Origin: Aestuariicoccus sp032586235
GTDB lineage: Bacteria; Pseudomonadota; Alphaproteobacteria; Rhodobacterales; Rhodobacteraceae
Reading direction: 5' to 3'
NCBI RefSeq assembly: GCF_032586235.1
Contig: NZ_JAWHTD010000044.1
Location: 1 to 28,887, forward strand
Length of the DNA: 28,887 bases
Shown here: in pieces, positions 15,852-23,283 of the stretch
Layout: each line of letters opens with the position of its first letter
How positions within the stretch are numbered: position 1 is the stretch's first letter
The notes under the pieces: generated by a model
Databases searched by the model: none
Seen by the model: only the letters and a program-made list of their open reading frames with translations
Told to the model about the DNA's origin: nothing
Translations under genes and position numbers: made by a program

Positions 15852-16724
15852 ATGAGCAAGATTACCGTCGAAAGCATCCTCGACACGCGCAGCCTGTTGG
15901 GCGAGGGCGCGGTTTGGGACAGCGCGGCTCAGGTGCTCTGGTGGGTGGATATTACCGCCGGGCGCATCCACCGTTATGATCCGGCCAGCGGCGAAAACCG
16001 CAGCGCCGAGTTCGGCGAGCCGGTGGGCTGCCTCGCCCCGCGTCGGAACGGCGGGCTGGTCGTCGCCGCCAAGTCGGGTTTCTGGACCTTCGATTTCGAC
16101 ACCGGCGCGCGCACGGCCATCGCCGATCCAGAGCCGCACCTGCCCGGAAACCGCTTCAACGACGGCACGACCGACCCGGCGGGCCGGTTCTGGGCCGGAA
16201 CGATGAAGGACGGCGGCGCACCGGAACGCAGCGGCGCGTTCTACCGGCTCGACCCCGACATGCGCGTGACCTGCTGGAAGGACGGGTTCTGGACCACCAA
16301 CGGCCTCGCCTTCGCGCCGGACGGCAAGACGATGTACTTCTCCGACAGCAACCCCGCCGTACGCACGATCTGGGCGGCCGATTACGACGCCGAAACCGGC
16401 ACCCCGCACGCCCCCCGCGTCTTTTTCGACACCAACGCAGTGGCCGGCCGCCCCGATGGCGGCACGGTCGATGCAGAGGGGTGTTACTGGATGGCCGGGG
16501 TGTCGGGCGGGCAGGTCTACCGGATCACGCCCGAGGGCAAGCTGGACATGACCATCGACGTGCCGGTGGAAAAGCCCACCAAGCCGATGTTCGGCGGGTC
16601 CGATCTGCGGACGCTCTATCTGACCTCCATCGGCGAGGGGTATGACGACGGGCTTTCGGGAAATCTCTTTGCCATCACCGGGCACGGCTGTCAGGGTATC
16701 GCGCAATGGCGGTTCGCCGGGTGA
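15852..16724 (+). CDS. SMP-30/gluconolactonase-family lactonase
   Basis: The 290-residue six-bladed beta-propeller hydrolyses sugar-acid lactones using a divalent metal. The expected metal ligands are visible: Glu18 (LGEGAVWD), Asn150 (TTNGLAFAPDGKTMYFSDS) and Asp202 (GRPDGGTVDAEGCYWMAG). GNRFNDGTTDPAGRFWAGTM carries the conserved substrate loop. No signal peptide is seen. Adjacent to uronate dehydrogenase, it most likely opens the aldarolactone produced by that enzyme, although pentonolactones are equally compatible with the family. SD AAAGGGG is 6 bases from the ATG. Confidence 0.88.
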   Translation: MSKITVESILDTRSLLGEGAVWDSAAQVLWWVDITAGRIHRYDPASGENRSAEFGEPVGCLAPRRNGGLVVAAKSGFWTFDFDTGARTAIADPEPHLPGNRFNDGTTDPAGRFWAGTMKDGGAPERSGAFYRLDPDMRVTCWKDGFWTTNGLAFAPDGKTMYFSDSNPAVRTIWAADYDAETGTPHAPRVFFDTNAVAGRPDGGTVDAEGCYWMAGVSGGQVYRITPEGKLDMTIDVPVEKPTKPMFGGSDLRTLYLTSIGEGYDDGLSGNLFAITGHGCQGIAQWRFAG

Positions 16725-16767
16725 CCGCGCCGGGCCGCACGGCAAAGACTAAAACGAGGACCACCCG

Positions 16768-17562
16768 ATGAAACGATTGCTGATCACAGGGGCCGCCGGC
16801 GGTCTGGGCCACGTCATGCGCGGCAGGCTGGCGCATCTCGCGGACACCCTGCGCCTGTCGGACATCGCCGATCTGGGCGAGGCCGCCCCGAACGAAGAAC
16901 TGGTGCCCTGCGATCTGGGCGATAAGGCCGCCGTCGAGGCGTTGGTCGCGGGCTGCGACGGGATCGTGCATTTCGGCGGCAAGAGCGTCGAGGGCCCCTG
17001 GTCGGTGATTTCGAACGCCAATATCGACGGGGTCTTCAACCTTTACGAGGCGGCGCGCAAGCACGGGATGCCGCGGATCGTCTTCGCCTCGTCCAACCAC
17101 GCCATCGGTTTTTACAAACAGGACCAGCGGATCGACAACACGGCCCTGCCCCGCCCCGACGGGCTTTACGGCGTGTCCAAGGTCTTTGGCGAGGCGCTGG
17201 CCAGCGCCTATCACGACAAGTTCGGCCAGGAGACTGCCATCGTGCGCATCGGGTCGAGCTTTCCCGAACCGCGCGATCACCGGATGCTGTCGACGTGGCT
17301 CTCCTACGACGATTTCGTGCGCCTGATCGAACGCATCTTCGACGTGCCGAAACTGGGCTGTCCGATCCTCTACGGCGTGTCCGACAACGCCACGACCTTC
17401 TGGGACAATTCGGGCGTGGCCTGGCTGGGCTGGCAACCGCAGGACAGCTCGGAGCCGTTCCGCGCCAAGATCGACGGATCACGGCCAAAGCCCGCCGCCG
17501 ACGCGCCCGAGGTGGTCTATCAGGGCGGCACGTTCTGCGCCGATACGATCCACGAGGATTAA
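16768..17562 (+). CDS. udh: Uronate dehydrogenase (NAD-dependent epimerase/dehydratase fold)
   Basis: The 264-residue protein oxidises D-glucuronate or D-galacturonate to the aldarolactone with NAD, the first step of oxidative uronate breakdown. It is recognisably like the characterised Agrobacterium enzyme: MKRLLITGAAGGLGHVMRGRL with NAD-binding G8-A-A-G-G-L-G14, NEELVPCDLGD, GCDGIVHFGGKSVE, RIVFASSNHAIGFY, DGLYGVSKVFGE with catalytic Tyr134 and Lys138, and RMLSTWLSYDDFVRLIE. FWDNSGVAWLGWQPQD and a final QGGTF also align. The similarity is by recall, not alignment. It lies 43 bp after the lactonase and 36 bp before the aldo/keto reductase gene, so one operon is likely. Confidence 0.85.
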   Translation: MKRLLITGAAGGLGHVMRGRLAHLADTLRLSDIADLGEAAPNEELVPCDLGDKAAVEALVAGCDGIVHFGGKSVEGPWSVISNANIDGVFNLYEAARKHGMPRIVFASSNHAIGFYKQDQRIDNTALPRPDGLYGVSKVFGEALASAYHDKFGQETAIVRIGSSFPEPRDHRMLSTWLSYDDFVRLIERIFDVPKLGCPILYGVSDNATTFWDNSGVAWLGWQPQDSSEPFRAKIDGSRPKPAADAPEVVYQGGTFCADTIHED

Positions 17563-17598
17563 GCACGGCGCATACGGCATTCAGGAAGGAACAGGGAT

Positions 17599-18603
17599 TT
17601 GGACAAACGCAGCCTTGGACAGAGCGGGCCGGAGGTATCGGCCGTCGGCATCGGCGGCATGTCTTTTTCGAACTTCTACGCCAAGACCTCGGAGGCCGAG
17701 GCGCATGCGGTTCTGGACGCGGCGCTGGACCTGGGGGTCGATCACATCGACACGGCCAATGTCTACGGCGCGGGCGGGTCGGAATCCGCGATCGGCACGT
17801 TTCTGCGACGCTACCGCGGCGGCGGGCAGATCCCCTTTCGCATCGCGACCAAGGCCTCGATCCGCCACGATCTGAACACCGGCGCGCGGAGCTTCGACAA
17901 TTCCCGGGCCCATCTCGAGGCAGAGCTGGACCACAGCCTGAAGCTGCTCGGGGTCGAGAGGGTGGACCTTTTCTATGTCCACCGCCGCGACACGCGGTTC
18001 GAGATCGAAGAGGTGACCGAAACGCTCGCGGGCTTTGTCCGGGCGGGCAAGATCGGCGCCATCGGGTTTTCGGAAATCGCACCCGCGTCGCTGCGCCGGG
18101 CCGCAGCGGTGCATCCCGTCGCGGCGGTGCAGTCGGAATATTCGCTGTCGACCCGCGCGCCCGAGCTGGGCCTCGTGCAGGCCTGCGAGGCGTTGGGGAC
18201 GGCACTGGTCGCCTTTTCGCCCGTGGGCCGGGCGCTTTTGACCGACACGCCGCCGACAAAGGCGCGCGTGGCGCAATCGGGCTTTCTGTCGTCGAACCCG
18301 CGGTTTACCGGCGCCAATCTGGCCCGCAACCTCGCCGCGACCGACCCGTTCCGCGCGCTGGCGCGTGACATGGGCGTGGCGGCGGCCTCGCTCGCCATCG
18401 CGTGGGTGCTGGCGCAATCGCCCGCCGCAATCGCCATTCCGGGCACGCGCAGCGTGGCGCATCTGCGGGAACTGGCGGCGGGCGGAGCGATGCGGCTGGA
18501 CCCGGAGGCGATGGCGCGGATCGAGACGTGCCTGCCGGTGGGCTGGGCGCATGGCGCGCGATATTCCGACGCTCAGGCCATCGGGCCGGAACATTATTGC
18601 TGA
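17599..18603 (+). CDS. Aldo/keto reductase
   Basis: The 334-residue (alpha/beta)8 NADPH-dependent oxidoreductase has the catalytic tetrad in order: Asp51 and Tyr56 (HIDTANVYG), Lys85 (IATKAS) and His128 (DLFYVHRRD). The C-terminal IPGTRSVAHLRE is the cofactor-binding segment. It resembles the AKR11/13-type proteins (YhdN/IolS-like) used on sugars and related aldehydes. The start is TTG at 17599 with SD AGGAAGGA nearby; no in-frame ATG occurs before the conserved RSLGQSGPEVSAVG. Its place after lactonase and uronate dehydrogenase suggests interconversion of a sugar or keto intermediate. Substrate uncertain. Confidence 0.88.
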   Translation: MDKRSLGQSGPEVSAVGIGGMSFSNFYAKTSEAEAHAVLDAALDLGVDHIDTANVYGAGGSESAIGTFLRRYRGGGQIPFRIATKASIRHDLNTGARSFDNSRAHLEAELDHSLKLLGVERVDLFYVHRRDTRFEIEEVTETLAGFVRAGKIGAIGFSEIAPASLRRAAAVHPVAAVQSEYSLSTRAPELGLVQACEALGTALVAFSPVGRALLTDTPPTKARVAQSGFLSSNPRFTGANLARNLAATDPFRALARDMGVAAASLAIAWVLAQSPAAIAIPGTRSVAHLRELAAGGAMRLDPEAMARIETCLPVGWAHGARYSDAQAIGPEHYC

Positions 18604-18622
18604 CAGCGGGTCGCTCCGCTCG

Positions 18623-19462
18623 CTACGCCCGCGCCAGCGCGGCGCGCAAGGCGGCCTCGTCCAGCGGCGCGCCCGAGAAGAGCGCCCAGGCGTGCACCCC
18701 CTGGTGAAAGAAGAGCTCGTAGCCCGAGAGGATCGTCAGCCCGGCGGCCTCGGCATCCTGCAGGAATTGCGTGTCGACCGGCGTATAGACCGCGTCGAAG
18801 GCCCATTGCGCGCCGGTCATGGCCGCGGCCGGCAAGGGCGTGCCGCCGTGGCCCACCATGCCCAGAGGCGTGCCGTTCAAGAGGCCCGTCGCGCCGGTGG
18901 CGGCGCGCGCCGCGTCGGTCTTTACGATGACGGGCGTGCCGGGGCTGGCGGCGCGCAGATCGGTGGCCAGCGCCTCGGCCTTGGCGGTGTCGCGGTCGAC
19001 CAGCCGCAGCTCTTCGGCCCCTAGCGCCACAAGACCGAAGGCCAGCGCCCGCCCCACCCCGCCCGTGCCGATCAGACAGACGGTTCCCGGGGCCTCATCG
19101 CCGCGGACCGCGCGGTAGGCTGCGATGAAGCCCGTGTAATCGGTGTTATGCCCCTGCGGCCCCTCGGGCGGGAAGAGCACGGTGTTGACCGCGCCGATGG
19201 CGCGCACCAGCGGATCGGCGATGGTGACCTTGGCGGCGGCGCGTTCCTTGTAGGGGTAGGTCACGTTGATCCCGGCGTAACCGCCCCTGGCGCAATCGGC
19301 GAAGACCGTGTCGAACTCCTGCCCCAGATCGCGCGGAACCAGCCGGTCGTATTGGACCGTCAAGCCGTTCTGCGCGCCCGCCAGCCGGTGCAGCAGCGGT
19401 GCCCGCGACGCGGCGATATTGTCGCCGATCAGCCCGAGATGAAGATCCGGGGGGTTGCTCAT
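18623..19462 (-). CDS. Shikimate/quinate dehydrogenase-like protein
   Basis: The 279-residue protein has the shikimate dehydrogenase fold: an N-terminal substrate domain with LHLGLIGDNIAASRAPLLHRL, GINVTYPYKE (Lys72 of the catalytic pair), AVNTV (Asn93), NTDYTGF (Asp108), then the NAD(P) loop GTGGVGRAL (132-140) and the terminal GYELFFHQGVHAW. In AroE proteins the segment after the first strand reads S-x-S-P, two serines that hold the carboxylate; here it is S19-R-A21-P, so one is lost. That and its place among sugar-acid genes point to a catabolic paralogue rather than the housekeeping AroE. The frame is open to 19792, but the conserved start is ATG 19462. It converges with the AKR gene. Confidence 0.85.
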   Translation of the reverse strand: MSNPPDLHLGLIGDNIAASRAPLLHRLAGAQNGLTVQYDRLVPRDLGQEFDTVFADCARGGYAGINVTYPYKERAAAKVTIADPLVRAIGAVNTVLFPPEGPQGHNTDYTGFIAAYRAVRGDEAPGTVCLIGTGGVGRALAFGLVALGAEELRLVDRDTAKAEALATDLRAASPGTPVIVKTDAARAATGATGLLNGTPLGMVGHGGTPLPAAAMTGAQWAFDAVYTPVDTQFLQDAEAAGLTILSGYELFFHQGVHAWALFSGAPLDEAALRAALARA

Positions 19463-19779
19463 GAGACCGCCTTTCCGCTCTGCCCGCCTGTGGGCGCCTT
19501 TGCCGCGCCACACCCGCCCAATGTTGTGACGCCCGACATGACCGCGCGGGCCGATCCCCGTCAAGGGGGGCGCAGCCGCCCCAGGCCCGGGAAAGGCGCA
19601 GGTGGCGGATCGGCGGGTTCGTACAGGCCCGGCCTGATCCGGCAGTTGATTGCGGGGGGTCTGCTGATACTGTGACGTTCGCGGAACCGCACCCCTCATA
19701 GGTCGCGCGACCTGCCGCCTGCCCCATCCTGACGCGCCGGTCACCAATGGCGCGCCCGCAACGTGACGGAGACCCCAAC
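19463..19779. promoter_or_regulatory. Divergent region between the shikimate-dehydrogenase-like gene and the dehydratase
   Basis: This 317-bp gap holds no convincing gene. A possible plus-strand promoter is TTGATT (19646-19651), a 16-base spacer and TACTGT (19668-19673), about 105 bases before the dehydratase start. A G-run/C-run hairpin (GGGGCG...CGCCCC near 19565-19580) is also present. No operator for a known regulator is recognisable, and no regulator gene lies nearby. Confidence 0.3.
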
Positions 19780-21510
19780 ATGCCCAAGACACCTCAGGAC
19801 CTCCGCTCGGCCCGCTGGTTCGCGCCTGACGATCTGCGCTCGATGGGGCACCGCAGCCGGGCCATGCAGATGGGGCTCGATGGCGCAGATTGGGAAGGCA
19901 AGCCGATCATTGCGATCATCAACACCTGGTCGGATCTGTCGCCCTGCCATCACCATCTGCGCGACCGGGCCGAGTTCGTGAAAAAGGGCGTTTACCAGGC
20001 GGGCGGGATGCCGGTGGAAATGCCGGTGCATTCGTTCTCAGAGCAGTTCCTGAAGCCGACCTCGATGCTTTACCGCAACATGGGCGCGCTCGAGGTGGAA
20101 GAGACGCTGCGCGCCCATCCCGTGGACGGTGCGGTGCTGATGGGCGGCTGCGACAAGTCCACCCCGGCGCTGGTCATGGGCGCCGTCAGCATGGGGCTGC
20201 CGTTCATATTCCTGCCCGCCGGCGCGATGCTGCGCGGCAATTACGCGGGGCAAAAGCTGGGCTCGGGCACCGATGTCTGGAAATACTGGGACGAACGGCG
20301 CGCGGGCAACATCACCAAGACCGAATGGGAGGGCGTGCAGGGAGGCATCGCGCGCAGCTACGGCACCTGCATGACCATGGGCACCGCCAGCACGATGATG
20401 AGCATCGCCGACGGCTGGGGGCTGACGCTGCCGGGCGCCTCGTCGATCCCCGCGCCGGATGCGGGCCACAAGCGCATGGCGGCCGCCTGCGGGCGGCGCA
20501 TCGTCGACATGGTGTGGGAGGGTCTGACCCCCGGCAAGATCATGACCCGGGAGAGCACGCGCAATGCGGTGACGGTGGCGATGGCCACGGGCTGTTCGAC
20601 CAACGCGATCATCCACCTGATCGCCATGGCGCGGCGGGCGGGCGTGGACCTGACGCTAGACGATCTGGACGCCATCGGGCGCACCACGCCGGTCATCGCC
20701 AATATCCGCCCCTCGGGTTCGGACTATCTGATGGAGGATTTCTATTACGCCGGCGGCCTGCCCGCGCTGATGAAAGAGCTGGGCGACAAGCTGGACCTGT
20801 CGGTGATGACAGTGTCGGGGCGGACCATGGGCGAGACCATCGCCCACGCGGTGAATTACAACGACGATGTGATCCGGCCGTTGTCGAACCCGGTTTACCA
20901 CGAAGGCTCGCTGGCGGTGCTGCGCGGCAACCTCGCGCCCGACGGGGCGGTGATCAAGCCCGCCGCCATGGACCCGCGGTTCCAGACACACCGCGGCCCG
21001 GCGATCGTGGCCGACAGCTACGCGGCGCTGAAAAAGATCATCGACGACGAGGATTACCCGATGACGCCCGACCACGTCCTGGTGCTGCGCAACGCCGGGC
21101 CGCAGGGCGGGCCGGGGATGCCGGAATGGGGCATGATCCCGATGCCCAAGGCGCTCTTGAAACAGGGCCACCGGGACATGCTGCGGCTGTCGGATGCGCG
21201 CATGTCGGGCACGTCCTACGGCGCCTGCGTGCTGCATGTGGCGCCCGAGGCCTATGTCGGCGGCCCGCTTGCGCTGATCGAGACCGGCGACATGATCGAG
21301 ATCGACATCCCCAACCGCAGGCTCGACGTGGCGCTGACCGATGCCGAGCTGGCCACCCGCCGCGCCCGCTGGACCGCTCCGCCGCCGCGCTATGAACGCG
21401 GCTACGGCGTGATGTTCAGCAAGCACGTGGAGCAGGCGGACAAAGGCTGCGACTTCGACTTTCTGCGCACCGATTTCGGCGCCCCGGTTCCCGAACCGGA
21501 GATCAACTGA
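19780..21510 (+). CDS. IlvD/Edd-family sugar-acid dehydratase (L-arabonate/D-xylonate dehydratase-like)
   Basis: The 576-residue iron-sulfur dehydratase removes water from a sugar acid to give the 2-keto-3-deoxy acid. The three cluster cysteines are visible: Cys56 (NTWSDLSPC), Cys124 (MGGCDKSTPAL) and Cys197 (RSYGTCMTMGTAST). LRNAGPQGGPGMPEW and RLSDARMSGTSYG carry the active-site residues; the latter includes the proposed catalytic Ser. Spacing and the EVPVHSFSE-like segment resemble pentonate dehydratases (Rhizobium L-arabonate dehydratase) more than biosynthetic IlvD. An upstream in-frame ATG (19747) lacks an SD, while 19780 has GACGGAG. With lactonase and uronate dehydrogenase nearby, an aldarate or aldonate substrate is plausible. 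Confidence 0.85.
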   Translation: MPKTPQDLRSARWFAPDDLRSMGHRSRAMQMGLDGADWEGKPIIAIINTWSDLSPCHHHLRDRAEFVKKGVYQAGGMPVEMPVHSFSEQFLKPTSMLYRNMGALEVEETLRAHPVDGAVLMGGCDKSTPALVMGAVSMGLPFIFLPAGAMLRGNYAGQKLGSGTDVWKYWDERRAGNITKTEWEGVQGGIARSYGTCMTMGTASTMMSIADGWGLTLPGASSIPAPDAGHKRMAAACGRRIVDMVWEGLTPGKIMTRESTRNAVTVAMATGCSTNAIIHLIAMARRAGVDLTLDDLDAIGRTTPVIANIRPSGSDYLMEDFYYAGGLPALMKELGDKLDLSVMTVSGRTMGETIAHAVNYNDDVIRPLSNPVYHEGSLAVLRGNLAPDGAVIKPAAMDPRFQTHRGPAIVADSYAALKKIIDDEDYPMTPDHVLVLRNAGPQGGPGMPEWGMIPMPKALLKQGHRDMLRLSDARMSGTSYGACVLHVAPEAYVGGPLALIETGDMIEIDIPNRRLDVALTDAELATRRARWTAPPPRYERGYGVMFSKHVEQADKGCDFDFLRTDFGAPVPEPEIN

Positions 21511-21530
21511 TGACCCCGCGCGACGCTCTA

Positions 21531-21591
21531 CCGGGCTTGTCCCGGGACCTCCACCACCCCCGCCGGGAGGCCCCGGATCACGTCCGGGGCC
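21531..21591. repeat. Palindromic intergenic repeat, REP-like, also a terminator candidate
   Basis: CCGGG-N5-CCCGG (21531-21545) is followed by a perfect 9-bp stem, GGCCCCGGA (21569-21577) with TCCGGGGCC (21583-21591), around 5 bases. CCTCC (21548-21552) can pair with GGAGG (21566-21570) between them. Such paired GC palindromes between genes are typical of dispersed extragenic repeats in Alphaproteobacteria. It begins 20 bases after the dehydratase stop and could end that message. The rest of 21592-21807 shows no gene or clear promoter. Confidence 0.5.
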
Positions 21592-21807
21592 GTGTCGCGC
21601 CATGATGCTCCGCCTGACTCGTGCAGCCAGCGCGCCTTGCAGCCGGGTGCGCATGACGCCCGGAATCCTCGACCGATCCGCAAAGGCGCCTGTTTCGGAG
21701 GGTGCCGTGCCGAGGGGGGCGCGTCGCCCGCCGCGTGCCGGCGCTGTTCCGCTGTTCTGCCCTGCAAGACCACAGGCCGAGCCGCTCTCGATGGATCAGC
21801 CCTGAAC

Positions 21808-23211
21808 ATGCCGTCTCGAACCGTACTGGATCGCGGCGTGCGGCCGGCCCCGATCCTGGCCGCGCTTCTGATCGCCGTTGCGGCGCTCGAATTGCTGGCG
21901 CGCTTCAGCGGCTTGCAGGCTGTGCAGACCGCCGCCTGGGCGGCGATGATCCTGGTCGTGGCCTTTGCCCTGCGGCGGTTGACCCTGCGCGAGGTCTATC
22001 TGCTGAGCGCGAGCGCGGTGTTGACCGTGCTCGTGCTGCTGACGCAGCCCGATCCCCCCGGCATTCTGGCAGGCGCGCTAAATCAGGCGGCGTTCCTGAT
22101 GACCTTTATCCTGCTTCTGGGGCTCTTGCAGGCCACGGCGGCGACCTCGCCTTCGGTGGCGATCATGGGCGAATATCTGACCCGCCAGCCGCCCGGCCGC
22201 CGTTACGTGGCGCTCAACGGCGGCACGTCGCTGCTGGCGGTGCTTTTCAATATCGGCGTGGTCAGCTTTCTGGTGCCGCTGATCCAGCAGGGCATCCGGC
22301 GCGCGGCCCCCGGCGACGCGCTGAACCCGATCCGCGAGCAGCGCCAGATCTCGGCGCTTTTGCGCGGTTTTGCCTGGAGCGTCACCTGGTCGCCCACCGC
22401 CTTCGCGCCGCTGATCGTGGCCGAGCTGATGCCGGGCGTCGAGCGCAGCGCGTGGATCGGCTATGGGCTGGCGCTGTTCGCGGCGCTGATGGCGCTGGGA
22501 TGGCTCGAGGACCGCATCCGATTTCGCGCCTACAAACCCAAGGGCCTGCGCCAACCCATGCCCTTCCCGCGCACGGCGGCAGCGCGGTTCGCGGCGACGA
22601 CCTGCTGGTTCCTGGCGCTGGTGGTGGCCTTCGTCTGGGCCTTCGGGGAATCGGCGGTGTTCGGCGTTCTGGCGGCCTGTCCGGTGATGGTGATCGGCTG
22701 GCTGATCGCGCAAGGAGGCACGACGGCCCTGCCCGCGCGCCTGCGGCGCATTGCCGGAACCGAGCTGCCCGGATCGGTCAACGTGGCCATCACGCTGGCC
22801 TGTTCGGGCTATATCGGGCGCGCGGCGGCAGGGCTGACACCGGCGGCGGAGGTCGCTGAGGCGCTGGGGCTGGCGGGGATGCCGGACTGGTTGCTGCTGG
22901 CGTCGATCCCCAGCTTTCTGACGTTGATCAGCCTGCTGGCGCTGTCGCCCACCATGATGGCGGTCTTCATGGGGTCGTTCTTTGCCGCGCTGCCCGAAAT
23001 GCCCGCAGATGCCACGCTGCTGGCCTTCTCGATATCCTGCGGCTGGGCGGTGTCGATGACCTTTTCGCCCTTCGCCACGGTGGTTCTGGTGATCGCGCGC
23101 GCCTCGGGGCTGCCGGCGCGCAGGCTGACCTGGGGGTGGAACCTGCAGTTCACGCTGATGTCGGCGCTGCTGATGTATCCGGTCTTCTACCTGCTGACCG
23201 GGGGTCAGTAG
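21808..23211 (+). CDS. Polytopic membrane protein, probable ion-transporter-superfamily permease
   Basis: The 467-residue, very hydrophobic protein has about ten to twelve membrane segments and a basic cytoplasmic loop near the middle (ALPARLRRI). Two segments look like a duplicated half: WSVTWSPTAFAPLIVAELMPG (near residue 190-210) and SCGWAVSMTFSPFATVVLVIARASG (near 410-435). Both have a polar S-P core reminiscent of the re-entrant loops of DASS/ArsB-like secondary carriers. I cannot name the family. The frame is open from 21592, but that part is not protein-like; ATG 21808 starts the first hydrophobic region and has no good SD. It follows the dehydratase gene and may import or export a sugar acid. 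That is inference. Confidence 0.65.
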   Translation: MPSRTVLDRGVRPAPILAALLIAVAALELLARFSGLQAVQTAAWAAMILVVAFALRRLTLREVYLLSASAVLTVLVLLTQPDPPGILAGALNQAAFLMTFILLLGLLQATAATSPSVAIMGEYLTRQPPGRRYVALNGGTSLLAVLFNIGVVSFLVPLIQQGIRRAAPGDALNPIREQRQISALLRGFAWSVTWSPTAFAPLIVAELMPGVERSAWIGYGLALFAALMALGWLEDRIRFRAYKPKGLRQPMPFPRTAAARFAATTCWFLALVVAFVWAFGESAVFGVLAACPVMVIGWLIAQGGTTALPARLRRIAGTELPGSVNVAITLACSGYIGRAAAGLTPAAEVAEALGLAGMPDWLLLASIPSFLTLISLLALSPTMMAVFMGSFFAALPEMPADATLLAFSISCGWAVSMTFSPFATVVLVIARASGLPARRLTWGWNLQFTLMSALLMYPVFYLLTGGQ

Positions 23212-23226
23212 GGCCGGGCACAGGCC

Positions 23227-23261
23227 AAAAGAAAACCGGCGCAGGCCATGCCCGCGCCGGT
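23227..23261 (-). terminator. Intrinsic terminator of the ectoine operon
   Basis: On the minus strand ACCGGCGC and GCGCCGGT arms (plus positions 23254-23261 and 23235-23242), with an inner GGC/GCC pair, form a strong stem. It is followed at once by a T-rich tract, the complement of AAAAGAAAA (23227-23235). It lies about 22 bases after the aspartokinase stop. The loop side also serves the convergent membrane-protein gene, but the T-tract is only on the ectoine strand. Confidence 0.85.
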
Positions 23262-23283
23262 CCGGTTGTCACATATGCCCGGG

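Noticed and set aside
14820..16745. A 641-codon minus-strand frame extending the EEP-family protein
   Set aside because: The upstream part is antisense to the SMP-30 lactonase gene and has no domain; the conserved MRIATFN start at 15716 marks the real beginning.
18606..18632. GCGGG/CCCGC arms between the convergent AKR and shikimate-dehydrogenase-like genes as a terminator
   Set aside because: The arms are only five bases with a 17-base loop and overlap coding sequence; too weak to call.
21592..21807. A 72-codon N-terminal extension of the membrane protein
   Set aside because: The extension is Cys/Arg/Pro-rich, overlaps the palindromic repeat region and does not look like a signal or membrane segment; the hydrophobic protein begins at 21808.
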